A stretch of DNA of 64,000 bases from Parvularcula sp. BBD 1991-13 (GTDB lineage: Bacteria; Pseudomonadota; Alphaproteobacteria; Caulobacterales; Parvularculaceae): NCBI GenBank assembly GCA_001657385.1, contig LYSZ01000005.1, forward strand, positions 62,001 through 126,000, given 5' to 3'. The translations under genes were made by a program, and so were the position numbers. The notes under the pieces are model-generated. The model searched no databases. It had not been told where the DNA came from and worked only from the letters and a program-made list of their open reading frames with translations. The stretch's first letter is position 1. Every line of letters starts with the position of its first letter. Positions 1 through 8,655 of the stretch are shown here, one piece after another.

Positions 1-175
1 GGACACGCTGCCCGAAGGACTGAAGAATGCGTCCAGCTATCCGACGCTGGTGCAGGGCCTGATCGACCGCGGTTACGACGACGCGGCGATCGAGAAAATC
101 CTGGGGCTGAACGCCCTGCGCGTCTGGGAGGACGTGGAGGCCGCGCGCAAGCGGCGTCGTAACCGCAGTCGATAA
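1..175 (+). CDS. Membrane dipeptidase (peptidase M19), C-terminal fragment
   Basis: The open frame enters from the left edge and reads from base 2 to a TAA at 173-175, giving the last 57 residues of a protein. The tail runs from DTLPEGLKNAS through LVQGLIDRGYDDAAIEKILG to NALRVWEDVEA. This is the typical end of the M19 (renal dipeptidase-like) zinc peptidases, where a glycine-rich GxNxxRV segment closes the TIM barrel. The zinc ligands lie upstream and outside the window, so activity cannot be judged. The end is basic (RKRRRNRSR). The next gene begins 14 bases later on the same strand, so the two may be cotranscribed. Confidence 0.75.
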   Translation, partial: DTLPEGLKNASSYPTLVQGLIDRGYDDAAIEKILGLNALRVWEDVEAARKRRRNRSR

Positions 176-189
176 AGGGAGAGGCCATC

Positions 190-1074
190 ATGACGACCCT
201 CAAGGGAAAAACCCTGTTCATCACCGGCGCGTCGCGCGGGATCGGTCTCGCCATCGCCAGGCGCGCGGCGAAAGACGGCGCCAACGTCGCCGTGGCGGCG
301 AAATCGGCGGAGCCGCACAAACATCTACCGGGGACGATCTATACCGCGGCGGAGGAGATCGAGGCGGCGGGCGGCCAGGCGTTGCCCATCGTCTGCGACA
401 TCCGTTTCGAGGAGCAGGTGCGCGCGGCGGTCGACCGGACGGTGGAAAAATTCGGCGGCATCGACATCTGCGTCAACAACGCCTCGGCGATCAGCCTGAC
501 GGGTTCGGAAGCCACGGAAATGAAGCGCTGGGACCTGATGCACCAGATCAATGCGCGCGGGACCTTCCTGACCTCGAAAACCTGCCTTCCGCACCTGAAA
601 AAAGCCGAGAACCCGCACGTTCTCATGCTCTCCCCGCCGCTCGACATGAGCGCGAAATGGTTCGCCCCCCACGTCGCCTACACCATGGCGAAATACGGCA
701 TGAGCCTGTGCGTCCTCGGCATGGCGCAGGAGTTCAAGGCCGAGGGGATCGCCTTCAACGCCCTGTGGCCGCGCACGGCCATCGCCACGGCGGCGGTGAA
801 GTTCGCGCTGGGCGGCGACGCCATGATGCAGGCCTCGCGCACGCCGGAGATCCTGGCCGACGCGGCGCATCTGATCTTCACCAGGCCGTCGCGCGAATGC
901 ACCGGGAATTTCTTCATCGACGACATCCTGCTTTACGAGAACGGCGTCACCGACTTCGAGCAATACCGCGTCGACCCGTCGAAAAAGCTGGCGCCGGACT
1001 TTTTCGTCCCGGACTGGGCGACGCCCCCGCCGGGCGTCGCCGAGACGATGATGCAGGGCATGCTCGACGGCTGA
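190..1074 (+). CDS. SDR family oxidoreductase, HSDL2-like
   Basis: A 294-residue NAD(P)-dependent short-chain dehydrogenase. The Rossmann motif TGASRGIG is at residues 12-19, the NNAS motif at 96-99 and the catalytic YTMAK (Tyr164, Lys168) is present. The segment LSPPLD before the catalytic Tyr and the following KYGMS are characteristic of the HSDL2 branch (hydroxysteroid dehydrogenase-like 2), not of FabG. Members act on acyl or steroid-like carbonyl substrates; the substrate here is unknown. The SCP2 domain found in eukaryotic HSDL2 is absent, as usual for bacterial homologues. A GGGAGAGG ribosome site precedes the ATG. The gene follows the dipeptidase tail by 14 bases. Confidence 0.88.
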   Translation: MTTLKGKTLFITGASRGIGLAIARRAAKDGANVAVAAKSAEPHKHLPGTIYTAAEEIEAAGGQALPIVCDIRFEEQVRAAVDRTVEKFGGIDICVNNASAISLTGSEATEMKRWDLMHQINARGTFLTSKTCLPHLKKAENPHVLMLSPPLDMSAKWFAPHVAYTMAKYGMSLCVLGMAQEFKAEGIAFNALWPRTAIATAAVKFALGGDAMMQASRTPEILADAAHLIFTRPSRECTGNFFIDDILLYENGVTDFEQYRVDPSKKLAPDFFVPDWATPPPGVAETMMQGMLDG

Positions 1075-1110
1075 GCCGGCGGCCCTGCGCTTTGCCCCTG
1101 CCGCTTGTTC

Positions 1111-1151
1111 GCCCCCTTGTTCGCTGAAGCGCGAGGGGGCTGATTTTCTTT
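1111..1151 (+). terminator. Possible hairpin terminator after the SDR gene
   Basis: The arms GCCCCCT and AGGGGGC flank a loop that can fold a small inner hairpin. TGATTTTCTTT follows. The structure lies between the SDR stop and the HDAC start. The T tract is interrupted, so strength is uncertain. Confidence 0.4.
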
Positions 1152-1178
1152 GCCGGCCGGAACCGCTATATTGAAGGG

Positions 1179-2105
1179 ATGACAACGCTCCTCTTCGCGC
1201 ACCCGTCGTTCCAGCGTCACGAGACGCCGCCCGGCCATGTCGAGCATTCGGGGCGCTACGCGGCGGTTGAGAAGGCGCTGTCCCACGGGGATTTTGCCGG
1301 CCTTGAGCGGCGCGCGGCGCCGCTCGCCGACGACGCCGATCTCGACCGCGTTCACTCCGCCGCCTATCGCACCGTTATCGAGGAAAACGCCCCCCGCAGC
1401 GGTCTTGCGCAGTTCGACGCGGACACGTTCATGGGGCCGTCCTCGCTGGAGGCGGCGCTGCGCGGCGCTGGCGGGGCGATCGCCGCGGTCGACGCGGTCT
1501 GCGCCGGCGAGGCCGACAACGCCTTTGTCGCCGCCCGTCCCCCCGGCCACCACGCCGAGCCGGAACGGGCGATGGGGTTCTGCTTTTTCAATAACGCGGC
1601 GATCGCCGCCCTGCGCGCCCGCGCCCACGGGGCGGTTCGCGTCGCAGTGGTCGATTTCGACGTGCACCATGGCAACGGCACCGAGGCGGCGTTGTGGCAT
1701 GATGAAAACGCCTTTTTCGCCTCGTCCCACGAATGGCCGCAATATCCCGGCACCGGGCGCGCGAGCGACCGCGGGGCCTATGACAATATCTTCAACGCCC
1801 CCCTCACCACCGGCGAGGACGGCGATGCGTTCCGTCATGCCTGGGGAGACCGCCTGTTGCCGGCGCTGTCCGACTTCGACCCGGATTTCATCGTCATCTC
1901 GGCCGGGTTCGACGCCCACGCGGCCGACCCCCTGGGCGGGCTCAGCCTGCGGGAGGCGGATTTCGCCTGGATCACCGGGGAAGTCGCCGCCATCGCCCGC
2001 GACAAGGCGCAGGGGCGTCTCGTTTCCGTGCTGGAGGGCGGCTACGACCTGCACGCGCTGGGCGCCAGCGCCGCGGCGCATGTGAAAACCCTGATGGCCC
2101 AGTGA
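1179..2105 (+). CDS. Histone deacetylase family protein (class II HDAC / acetylpolyamine amidohydrolase-like)
   Basis: A 308-residue arginase-fold zinc amidohydrolase. The family signatures are complete: RPPGHHAE with His124-His125 (charge relay), DFDVHHGNGT with zinc ligands Asp161 and His163, SAGFDAH with the third ligand Asp245, and the transition-state Tyr289 in EGGYD. The family removes acetyl groups from acetyl-lysine, acetylpolyamines or related amides. The bacterial substrate cannot be told from sequence. The protein has the usual length and no signal peptide, so it is cytoplasmic. It is followed 104 bases later by a phosphatase on the same strand. Confidence 0.92.
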   Translation: MTTLLFAHPSFQRHETPPGHVEHSGRYAAVEKALSHGDFAGLERRAAPLADDADLDRVHSAAYRTVIEENAPRSGLAQFDADTFMGPSSLEAALRGAGGAIAAVDAVCAGEADNAFVAARPPGHHAEPERAMGFCFFNNAAIAALRARAHGAVRVAVVDFDVHHGNGTEAALWHDENAFFASSHEWPQYPGTGRASDRGAYDNIFNAPLTTGEDGDAFRHAWGDRLLPALSDFDPDFIVISAGFDAHAADPLGGLSLREADFAWITGEVAAIARDKAQGRLVSVLEGGYDLHALGASAAAHVKTLMAQ

Positions 2106-2209
2106 CACGGCGCGGTTTCCCGCCGGCGCGCGTTTTCCTTTTTGCGCTTGCTTGAAAACGGCCCCGGAACTGCGCGATAAGGGCTGCGTAATCACGGGCG
2201 AAGGCGCAA

Positions 2210-2821
2210 ATGACCGGCCGCATTATCACTGCGCGACACGGGCGTCCCAATCTCGCGCGGGATCAACGGATCACCGCGCGCGAATATGGCGACTGGTGGG
2301 CGCGTTACGACGCCAGCGGGCTCGCGCCGGACGAACGTCCGCCGCAGGCGCTCATACGCCTGGCCGACGGGGCGCAGACGGTCCTGTCCTCCACGCTGCC
2401 CCGGGCGATCGAGACCGCCGCCAAGGCCACCGGCGGGCGCTGCGAGGTGCCGGCCGATTCGATCTATGTGGAGGCGCCGCTGCCGCCGCCGCCGGTGCCG
2501 TTCCTGAAGCTGCGCCCCGGCCCGTGGGGCGTCGTCTCGCGCAGCTTCTGGTTCGTCGGCTACGCGCCGCAGGGGGTCGAGACCCATTTCCAGACCTGGG
2601 GGCGGGTGAAGAAAATCACCGCGCGGCTCGCCGGCCACGCCGCGGACGGGGACGTCCTGTTATGCGCGCACGGCTATCTCAACTGGATGATCGACCGCCA
2701 GTTGCGGCGCGAGGGCTGGCGCCGGGTCGAACGCGACGGCGGCAATCATTACTGGTCGTGGCGGATTTACGAGCCGGCGGGCTTGCCGGCGAAGGTTGAA
2801 GCGCGCGCGGCGGCGGAGTAA
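2210..2821 (+). CDS. Histidine phosphatase family protein (phosphoglycerate mutase-like)
   Basis: A 203-residue branch-2 style histidine phosphatase. The N-terminal RHG motif (residues 9-11) carries the phosphorylated His10, and the second conserved histidine sits in LLCAHGYLNW near residue 152. Arginines typical of the phosphate pocket are visible (for example SSTLPRAIETA near residues 64-74). These enzymes hydrolyse phosphate esters or act as mutases; no specific substrate is evident. It lies 11 bases upstream of xseB on the same strand, so the two are probably cotranscribed. Confidence 0.82.
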   Translation: MTGRIITARHGRPNLARDQRITAREYGDWWARYDASGLAPDERPPQALIRLADGAQTVLSSTLPRAIETAAKATGGRCEVPADSIYVEAPLPPPPVPFLKLRPGPWGVVSRSFWFVGYAPQGVETHFQTWGRVKKITARLAGHAADGDVLLCAHGYLNWMIDRQLRREGWRRVERDGGNHYWSWRIYEPAGLPAKVEARAAAE

Positions 2822-2832
2822 GGGTTGCCGCC

Positions 2833-3105
2833 ATGGCTGGAAAAACAGACGACATCAAGGGACTGTCCTTCGAAAAGGCGCTCGCCGAGCTGGAGGACAT
2901 CGTTCGCAAGCTGGAAAGCGGGTCGGCCGAACTGGAAGCTTCGATCGCGCTTTATGAACGCGGCGCGGCGCTGAAGGCCCATTGCGAGTCCAAGCTGAAA
3001 TCGGCCCAGGAGAAGATCGAGAAGATCGTCGTCGGTCCCGGGGGCGGTGATCGGGATGGCGGGGATCGGGACGGCCCGAAGACCGAACCGGCGCAATTCG
3101 ACTAA
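2833..3105 (+). CDS. xseB: Exodeoxyribonuclease VII small subunit
   Basis: A 90-residue protein with the family core LSFEKALAELEDIVRKLESG, followed by LEASIALYERGAALKAHCE. These are the two helices of XseB that wrap the large subunit XseA. Exonuclease VII degrades single-stranded DNA in repair and recombination. The last 15 residues are Gly/Asp-rich and variable, as usual. xseA is not in the window. Location just upstream of dxs is common in alphaproteobacteria. A start codon with AAGGGTTGCCGCC upstream fits the family N-terminus. Confidence 0.93.
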   Translation: MAGKTDDIKGLSFEKALAELEDIVRKLESGSAELEASIALYERGAALKAHCESKLKSAQEKIEKIVVGPGGGDRDGGDRDGPKTEPAQFD

Positions 3106-3427
3106 AATGCAAAGCGTTGCGCGGATGCCGCGGCGCGTCTTAAATGTCCGTCTTTTCGCCCTGAATTTACCTCTAGAGGGCTGGAGAAAATCGAGCGAGA
3201 CGCTAGTAATAGCCAATCGTTAATGGACTTCGTCACGGTCCGGCGCACGTCTTCGCCAGCCTGGCTTAACGCCGGTTCCGGCGGTAAGTCGGTTTATGTC
3301 GGTTTCGCCCATGAACCGCTGTTGCAGGAAGGCGGGAGAGCCGCCAGCTTGCGGCGCGCGACCCGGCCTTCGTTGTCAGACCAGCCCGGCGCTGCGCACG
3401 GTTGGCTCGTTGTAAGGGAACATGCTC
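3106..3427. other. Intergenic region before dxs
   Basis: About 320 bases between xseB and dxs. The left third is moderately AT-rich (around 3140-3220) and could hold the dxs promoter; I see no convincing -35/-10 pair or hairpin terminator. A short open frame on the + strand runs into dxs out of frame, has no homology I recognise and is treated as chance. An AAGGGA ribosome site ends at 3419. Confidence 0.4.
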
Positions 3428-5341
3428 ATGGCTGTTGAAACGCCGCTGCTCGACACCGTCTCCTACCCGGAAGACCTGCGCAAGCTCGACAAGAGCCAGC
3501 TGCGCCAGTTCGCCGATGAACTGCGCGCCGAAATGATCGACGCGGTCTCCGTCACCGGCGGCCATCTCGGGTCCGGCCTCGGCGTGGTCGAACTGACGAC
3601 GGCGATCCACTATGTCTTCAACACGCCGGACGACAAGCTGGTCTGGGACGTCGGCCACCAGTGCTACCCGCACAAGATCATTACCGGCCGCCGCGACCGC
3701 ATCCGCACCCTGCGTCAGGGCGGCGGGCTCTCCGGCTTCACCAAGCGTTCCGAAAGCGAGTACGACCCCTTCGGCGCGGCGCATGCGGCCACGTCGATTT
3801 CCGCGGCGACCGGCTTCGCCGAGGCGGCCCGGCACCAGAACAAGCCGACGACGGCGATCGCGGTGATCGGCGACGGCTCCATGTCCGGCGGCATGGCCTA
3901 TGAGGGGCTCAACAACGCCGGCCATCTGGGCTCGAAAATGGTCGTCATCCTGAACGACAACGACATGTCCATCGCCCCGCCGGTCGGCGCCATGAGCGCC
4001 TATCTCGCGCGCGCCTCCTCCTCGGGCGTCTATCAGGGCTTTCGCTCCTTCGGCAAGCAGCTCGCCAAGCGCCTGCCCGAGGCGGTCTACAACCAGCTCG
4101 CCAAGGCCGAGGAATACGGCCGCGGCATGGTCACCGGCGGCACCCTCTTCGAGGAGCTGGGCTTTTATTATGTCGGCCCGATCGACGGGCACAATCTCGA
4201 CCAGCTGGTCCCCGTCCTTGAAAATGTGCGCGACATGAAGGAAGGCCCGGTGCTCGTCCATGTGGTCACGCGCAAGGGCGCGGGTTATCCGCCTGCGGAG
4301 GAATCCGCCGACAAGTATCACGGCGTCGCCAAGTTCGACGTGGTCTCCGGCAAGCAGAAAAAGGGAACGCCCAACGCGCCCGCCTATCAGAAAGTCTTCG
4401 CCAAGACGCTGATCAGGGAAGCGGAGAAAGACGATAGGATCATCGGCATCACCGCGGCGATGCCGTCCGGCACGTCTCTCGACATGTTCGCAGAAGCCTT
4501 TCCCGACCGCTGTTACGACGTCGGCATCGCCGAACAGCACGCGGTGACGTTCGCCGCCGGGCTGGCTGCGGACGGCATGAAGCCCTTCGCCGCGATCTAT
4601 TCGACCTTCCTGCAGCGGGGCTATGACAGCGTCGTGCACGACGTGGCGATCCAGAACCTGCCGGTGCGCATTCCCATGGACCGCGCCGGTCTTGTCGGGG
4701 CCGACGGCCAGACCCACGCCGGCGCATTTGACATCGCCTATCTCGGCTGCCTGCCCAACATGGTGCTGATGGCCGCAGGCGACGAGGCGGAGCTGGTGCA
4801 TATGACCGCGACCGCCGCCGCCTACGACGCCGGTCCGATCGCCTTCCGCTATCCGCGCGGCGAGGGCGCGGGCGTCGACCTGCCGGAAGAAGGCAAGATC
4901 CTTGAGATCGGCAAGGGGCGGATCGTGCGCGAGGGAACCAAGATCGCGATCCTGGCTTATGGCGGGCGCCTTCAGGAAGCGCTGAAGGCCGCGGATACGC
5001 TGGAGGCGCAGGGATTGTCGACGACCGTTGCGGATGCGCGTTTCGCCAAGCCGCTCGACCATGAGCTGATCAACCGGCTGGCGCGTCACCACGAGGCGCT
5101 GATCACCGTCGAGGAAGGATCGGTCGGCGGTTTCGGCGCATTCGTGATGCACTATCTCGCCGGGGCCGGCATGCTCGATGCGGGGCTGAAAGTCCGCACC
5201 ATGACATTGCCGGACGTTTTCCAGGACCAGGACACGCCGTACAACATGTATGAAAAGGCCGGTCTGAACGCGTCGCATATCGTCGAGCGGGCGCGCGAAG
5301 CGCTCGGGTTTTCAGCCGATGTTGTGAATCTGAGGGGGTAA
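3428..5341 (+). CDS. dxs: 1-deoxy-D-xylulose-5-phosphate synthase
   Basis: Full-length (637 residues) DXS, which condenses pyruvate and glyceraldehyde 3-phosphate with thiamine diphosphate in the first step of the MEP isoprenoid pathway. Seen: the substrate-site GHLGSGLG near residue 44, the ThDP/metal motif GDGSMSGG near 147, and the catalytic Glu in IAEQHAV near 369, followed by the transketolase C-terminal domain. An ATG also occurs at 3422, but AAGGGA at 3414-3419 is too close to it, so 3428 (MAVETPLL) is preferred. It supplies precursors for the carotenoid and bacteriochlorophyll genes at the right end of the window. No PpsR-type site was found upstream. Confidence 0.97.
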   Translation: MAVETPLLDTVSYPEDLRKLDKSQLRQFADELRAEMIDAVSVTGGHLGSGLGVVELTTAIHYVFNTPDDKLVWDVGHQCYPHKIITGRRDRIRTLRQGGGLSGFTKRSESEYDPFGAAHAATSISAATGFAEAARHQNKPTTAIAVIGDGSMSGGMAYEGLNNAGHLGSKMVVILNDNDMSIAPPVGAMSAYLARASSSGVYQGFRSFGKQLAKRLPEAVYNQLAKAEEYGRGMVTGGTLFEELGFYYVGPIDGHNLDQLVPVLENVRDMKEGPVLVHVVTRKGAGYPPAEESADKYHGVAKFDVVSGKQKKGTPNAPAYQKVFAKTLIREAEKDDRIIGITAAMPSGTSLDMFAEAFPDRCYDVGIAEQHAVTFAAGLAADGMKPFAAIYSTFLQRGYDSVVHDVAIQNLPVRIPMDRAGLVGADGQTHAGAFDIAYLGCLPNMVLMAAGDEAELVHMTATAAAYDAGPIAFRYPRGEGAGVDLPEEGKILEIGKGRIVREGTKIAILAYGGRLQEALKAADTLEAQGLSTTVADARFAKPLDHELINRLARHHEALITVEEGSVGGFGAFVMHYLAGAGMLDAGLKVRTMTLPDVFQDQDTPYNMYEKAGLNASHIVERAREALGFSADVVNLRG

Positions 5342-5392
5342 GGACGTCCCGGCCGTGCTTATCGATGCGTTAACGCGCGCGCTCAAATGCTG

Positions 5393-5428
5393 AAAATCAT
5401 TATTGTATCGAGTTAATTGAATGATTTT
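5393..5428. promoter_or_regulatory. Inverted repeat, candidate operator of the XRE/S24 regulator
   Basis: The arms AAAATCATT (5393-5401) and AATGATTTT (5420-5428) are perfect reverse complements separated by 18 bases in a notably AT-rich gap. They lie 38 bases upstream of the regulator's first possible start. Arm-to-arm distance suits two helical turns, as expected for an autorepressor. Function is inferred. Confidence 0.4.
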
Positions 5429-5465
5429 AAACATGATCGGCGGTCTGTCCGCGGGCGTTTTTTAA

Positions 5466-6239
5466 TTGGCTGACAAAATAAAGATGGAGGCTGGCGAGTC
5501 CGGTCAACCGGTATTTCCAATTGACGACCGGAAATTCCGAATGGATTTTCCGGGGACTTTTCCCGCAGTTAGCGGCATGAGCATCGGCGATAGAATAAAA
5601 GACGCCAGAAAGAAGGCCGGCATTTCGCAGGCGGAGCTGGCGCGATTAGTTGGGCGGTCTCAATCTGCAGTTGCAGAGTGGGAGACAGGGGGAACCGAAC
5701 CCCGTCGCAATATTGTCGAGAAGATTGCAGCCGTTCTTGACGTCAGTCCGCTGTGGCTGGAGATCGGCGGAGTCGTCGAGGCGGGCCGGCGCTACGATCC
5801 CTATCCGAGCGAGGAGGGCGGCTTCGGCGAAGCCGGTCAACCCCTCAATGATCCGGGACCGGTCTATGCGACGCTGGTGGGCAGCGAGGGCGAGCAGGTC
5901 GTCACCAGCGATGTGGTGGAGTACCGTCCGAAGCCGTCCAAATGGGGCAACGTCAAGGGCCTTTACGGGTTCTACGTGATCTCGGACACCATGGAGCCGC
6001 GCATAAACGCCGGCGAGTTAGTCTGGGTTCACCCTAATCGCCGCCCCGCGCCGGGCCAGGAGGCGATCTTCACCAGGCGCGGATCCAATCCGAATGCGAC
6101 CAAGGCCGCGCTCAAGGTCTTCGTCGCGCAGACGCCCGCCGCATGGGTGGTGAAGCAATATAATCCGGAAAAGGAATATGAGCTGAGCAAGGCCGAATGG
6201 GACTGCCAGCTTATCGTCGCCCTCGATCTCAACCGCTGA
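5466..6239 (+). CDS. XRE-family HTH regulator with C-terminal S24 (LexA/CI-like) domain
   Basis: 257 residues from a TTG at 5466; ATGs at 5484 and 5577 are alternatives, the last giving MSIGDRIKDA directly before the HTH. An XRE helix-turn-helix (about residues 39-93; AGISQAELARLVGRSQSAVA) is joined to a peptidase S24-type domain (about 145-255). In LexA/CI proteins the nucleophile Ser lies in a GDSMEP-like motif; here the motif is SDTMEP, with Thr175 in the Ser position. A downstream lysine (Lys213 or Lys217) is at a plausible general-base distance. The protein may therefore be a ligand- or dimer-controlled repressor and not a self-cleaving one. It stands alone, with no phage genes nearby. 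A palindrome lies upstream. Confidence 0.82.
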   Translation: MADKIKMEAGESGQPVFPIDDRKFRMDFPGTFPAVSGMSIGDRIKDARKKAGISQAELARLVGRSQSAVAEWETGGTEPRRNIVEKIAAVLDVSPLWLEIGGVVEAGRRYDPYPSEEGGFGEAGQPLNDPGPVYATLVGSEGEQVVTSDVVEYRPKPSKWGNVKGLYGFYVISDTMEPRINAGELVWVHPNRRPAPGQEAIFTRRGSNPNATKAALKVFVAQTPAAWVVKQYNPEKEYELSKAEWDCQLIVALDLNR

Positions 6240-6569
6240 AGCACAACCCGGTCCGGCCGCGGCGGCGGCGGCGGCGGCGACCCGCGCGTCCCGAGCGAGC
6301 GGGATAACCGCGCAGTCTGTCCCCGAAACGGGAAAACAACCGCTGCGGTAGCGCGCGCTCCGGCGCGCCGGGCGGCGAATCACCTCGCCGCGCAGGTTTT
6401 TCTAAGCACCGAAAATGCTTACCGGAATCTTCTTTCTCGTCGGGAAAATCGGAAAAACCAATTGACAAATCCGCCGGCTCCCCTGATTTGTTGTAGCATC
6501 GGTAATGAAATTTGGGCACGCTCCAAGTATTGATGTCTGTTTATAGTTGAATTTTCGGGGGTGGAATAA
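6240..6569. other. Intergenic region with (CGG)n tract and short inverted repeat
   Basis: 330 bases without a recognisable gene. It starts with a GGC/CGG trinucleotide run (about 6259-6279), then GC-rich sequence. It turns AT-rich after about 6400. TAAGCA and TGCTTA arms near 6403-6422 can form a small hairpin. A TTGACA around 6463 could be a -35 element for the small gene at 6570, but no good -10 follows at 17 bases. Confidence 0.35.
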
Positions 6570-6803
6570 ATGAAGTTAATGCCTGAAACTGCAGAAGAGC
6601 GGTTGGCCCGGATGGAGGCGGCGATCGATTCGCTGAGCCGCTATCTGGAGACGCGATTCAGTTCGATCGCTCAGGAATTGCGCCGCGCCGAAGCGCGCGA
6701 CGAACGCACGGTCGGCTCCCTGCAGGACATTGACGGACGCCTTCGAGAGCAGGACCGGGTGTTGCAAGATCTCAGGGAGAAACTCGGCCAGGTCCGGGGG
6801 TGA
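6570..6803 (+). CDS. Small coiled-coil protein of unknown function
   Basis: 77 residues preceded by a strong GGGGGTGG ribosome site six bases before the ATG, which supports translation. The sequence is almost wholly helical and charged, with heptad-like spacing of Leu/Ile (LARMEAAIDSLSRYL, then LQDIDGRLREQDRVLQDLREKL), so a coiled coil or small oligomer is likely. No signal peptide or catalytic motif is visible. I do not recognise a family. Confidence 0.6.
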   Translation: MKLMPETAEERLARMEAAIDSLSRYLETRFSSIAQELRRAEARDERTVGSLQDIDGRLREQDRVLQDLREKLGQVRG

Positions 6804-7084
6804 CGCGGCTGCGTTCTTCGCATGCAAGGCGCTGTCGACCCGTTTTTGTCTTTCCAACGCTTTCTTCAGCGTCCATGGCGCCCATGCGGGGCCGGTGTTA
6901 TGTTCTGTCCAGCTTTATGCCCAGCCCAATGTTTTATCGCATCGCCCGCCGGCGCCATGAGCGCTGAACACCACCGCTGATATGGGCCGCCTGCGGACCT
7001 CGCGGTTGCGCATGGCGTGGCGGTGTGGTCAGAACCAGCCTTGAACTGGTCGGGGCGCCGTTTCTCCCGAACGTCGATCTTTGC

Positions 7085-7852
7085 ATGGCGACATTTTCCA
7101 AGGCGACGCACGCCCGGCTCGACCTTTATCTGGTTGAGACCGGCGCTTTCAAAAGCCGCGCCCGCGCGCAGCAGGCGGTCAAGGCCGGATGCGTGCGCGT
7201 TGACGGCGCGGTGTGCCTGAAACCGTCCCACATGCTGCGCGAGGGGGCCGTCGTCGACATTGCCGGCGATGCGCATCCTTACGTCTCCCGCGGCGGGCTG
7301 AAGCTGGCGGCGGCGCTGCGCCATTTCGGCGTTGACGCGCAGGGCCGGGTTTGCCTCGATCTCGGCGCGTCGACGGGCGGGTTCTGCGACGTGCTTTTGC
7401 GCGCCGGCGCGCGCAGGATCTACGCCGTCGATGTCGGCGCCGGTCAGCTCGATCCGTCGATCGCGGCCGATCCCCGCATCATCAATATGGAGAAGACTCA
7501 CGCCAGGGACCTGAGCGCGTCGACCGCGCCGGAGCCGATAGAGCTTCTGACCTGCGATGTGAGTTTCATCAGCCTGAAGAAGGCCCTGCCGCCGGCGCTG
7601 GCCCTGGGCGCGCCGCGGGCGCGGCTCGTCGCGCTCGTGAAACCGCAATTCGAGGTCGGACGCGCGGCGATCGGCAAGGGCGGGCTCGTCAAGCCCGGCC
7701 GCCGGAACGCGGAAGGCGTGGCGGAGGGGATATGCGCCTGGCTCGACGGTCAGGCCGGCTGGCGCGCCGAAGGCTATATCCCGAGCCCGATCGACGGCGG
7801 CGACGGCAACCGCGAGTTCCTGGTCTGCGGCGTCAGGGACGCGAATGTATAA
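7085..7852 (+). CDS. tlyA: TlyA family rRNA (cytidine-2'-O)-methyltransferase / hemolysin-like
   Basis: 255 residues. The N-terminal S4 RNA-binding domain (about 7-65; LDLYLVETG, SRARAQQAVKAG) precedes an FtsJ-like SAM methyltransferase fold with motif I CLDLGASTGGFCD near residue 97, the VDVGAGQLD segment and the conserved SFISL. A catalytic Lys lies in the VKPQFE region. TlyA methylates 2'-OH of cytidines in 16S/23S rRNA in actinobacteria; the shorter type I form in proteobacteria is usually annotated the same way. The frame remains open 20 codons upstream, but MATFSKATHARLD at 7085 matches the family start. Confidence 0.9.
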   Translation: MATFSKATHARLDLYLVETGAFKSRARAQQAVKAGCVRVDGAVCLKPSHMLREGAVVDIAGDAHPYVSRGGLKLAAALRHFGVDAQGRVCLDLGASTGGFCDVLLRAGARRIYAVDVGAGQLDPSIAADPRIINMEKTHARDLSASTAPEPIELLTCDVSFISLKKALPPALALGAPRARLVALVKPQFEVGRAAIGKGGLVKPGRRNAEGVAEGICAWLDGQAGWRAEGYIPSPIDGGDGNREFLVCGVRDANV

Positions 7853-8146
7853 GATAGTGCACTGACGATTGACTGACGTTGTGCGGGCCCGCCCCGCGTT
7901 CCGCTCATTTTCCCCACGCCGTCCCCCGGCTCTTCGGCGCGTCGCGTATACGCAACGCTTCGTCGCGTTAAGGATTTCGTCGCAAAACCTTCAATGACGC
8001 TTCAACGCATGTCGCCGTCAGGTCGCCGATTCGCCGATTGCGGAAAATACGCGCCCGGCGCATCGTCCGTCCTGCGATTGGCGTACAGATCAATACCGGC
8101 GCCGGCCGGCGCATCGTCACGCGATTGAATGGAATAGGAGGAAGTG

Positions 8147-8530
8147 ATGAAAGCACTATTATGCGCACTGGGGGTTAGCCTGGTTCCCGTCGCGGTTTCC
8201 GCGGCGACCTATCAGGATGTGGAGAGCCTCGTCGCCGTCGACGCGCTTGAGGACGCGGATTCGGACTGGCGCCGGCTGATGGCGCAGCAGAAATCCGATT
8301 GCGGTTACTATGGCCGCCAGACGGAGGTGCGCCGCGTCGACGTTCTTGTCGACCGCTTCAACGCGCTGGCCGACGCGGTGGAAAGCAACGATGAAGACGC
8401 CGCCATGGCGGCGGGCAAGTCCCTCTACGCGGCCATTGATGCGAACGACCGCTTTTCGTCCTGCTGGCGGCACGTGTCGCGCAAGGCCGGCGTGCCGTCG
8501 AAGCTGACGCGCGTTCTGCGGGAGATTTAA
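8147..8530 (+). CDS. Hypothetical secreted protein
   Basis: 127 residues beginning MKALLCALGVSLVPVAVSA, a clear Sec signal peptide with likely cleavage after AVSA (about residue 19). The mature part is acidic and helical with two cysteines (DCGYYGRQ and SSCWRH), which may form a periplasmic disulfide. AGGAGG at 8136-8141 sits five bases before the ATG; a GTG three bases earlier is less well placed. I recognise no family. It stands alone between tlyA and a methyltransferase. Confidence 0.7.
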   Translation: MKALLCALGVSLVPVAVSAATYQDVESLVAVDALEDADSDWRRLMAQQKSDCGYYGRQTEVRRVDVLVDRFNALADAVESNDEDAAMAAGKSLYAAIDANDRFSSCWRHVSRKAGVPSKLTRVLREI

Positions 8531-8655
8531 GCCCCGCCTGGGCGCTGGCGGACGCCCGACGGAAGATCCGGCGGGTGTCGAAACGCCGCATGAGATGCAT
8601 TGCCGGCGGCGCGGAACTGGCCGCGCCCCGGCTTTTGCCCTATTTTAGAGGGGTA

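Noticed and set aside
3223-3438. Short open frame before dxs as a leader peptide
   Set aside because: No ribosome site fits, codon usage is unlike neighbouring genes, and it overlaps the dxs start out of frame.
3266-5278. Long open frame on the minus strand inside dxs
   Set aside because: High GC leaves the antisense frame open; the predicted protein is Arg/Gly/His-rich and dxs itself is clearly real.
6403-6422. TAAGCA/TGCTTA hairpin as a terminator
   Set aside because: No T tract follows on either strand and the stem is only six bases.
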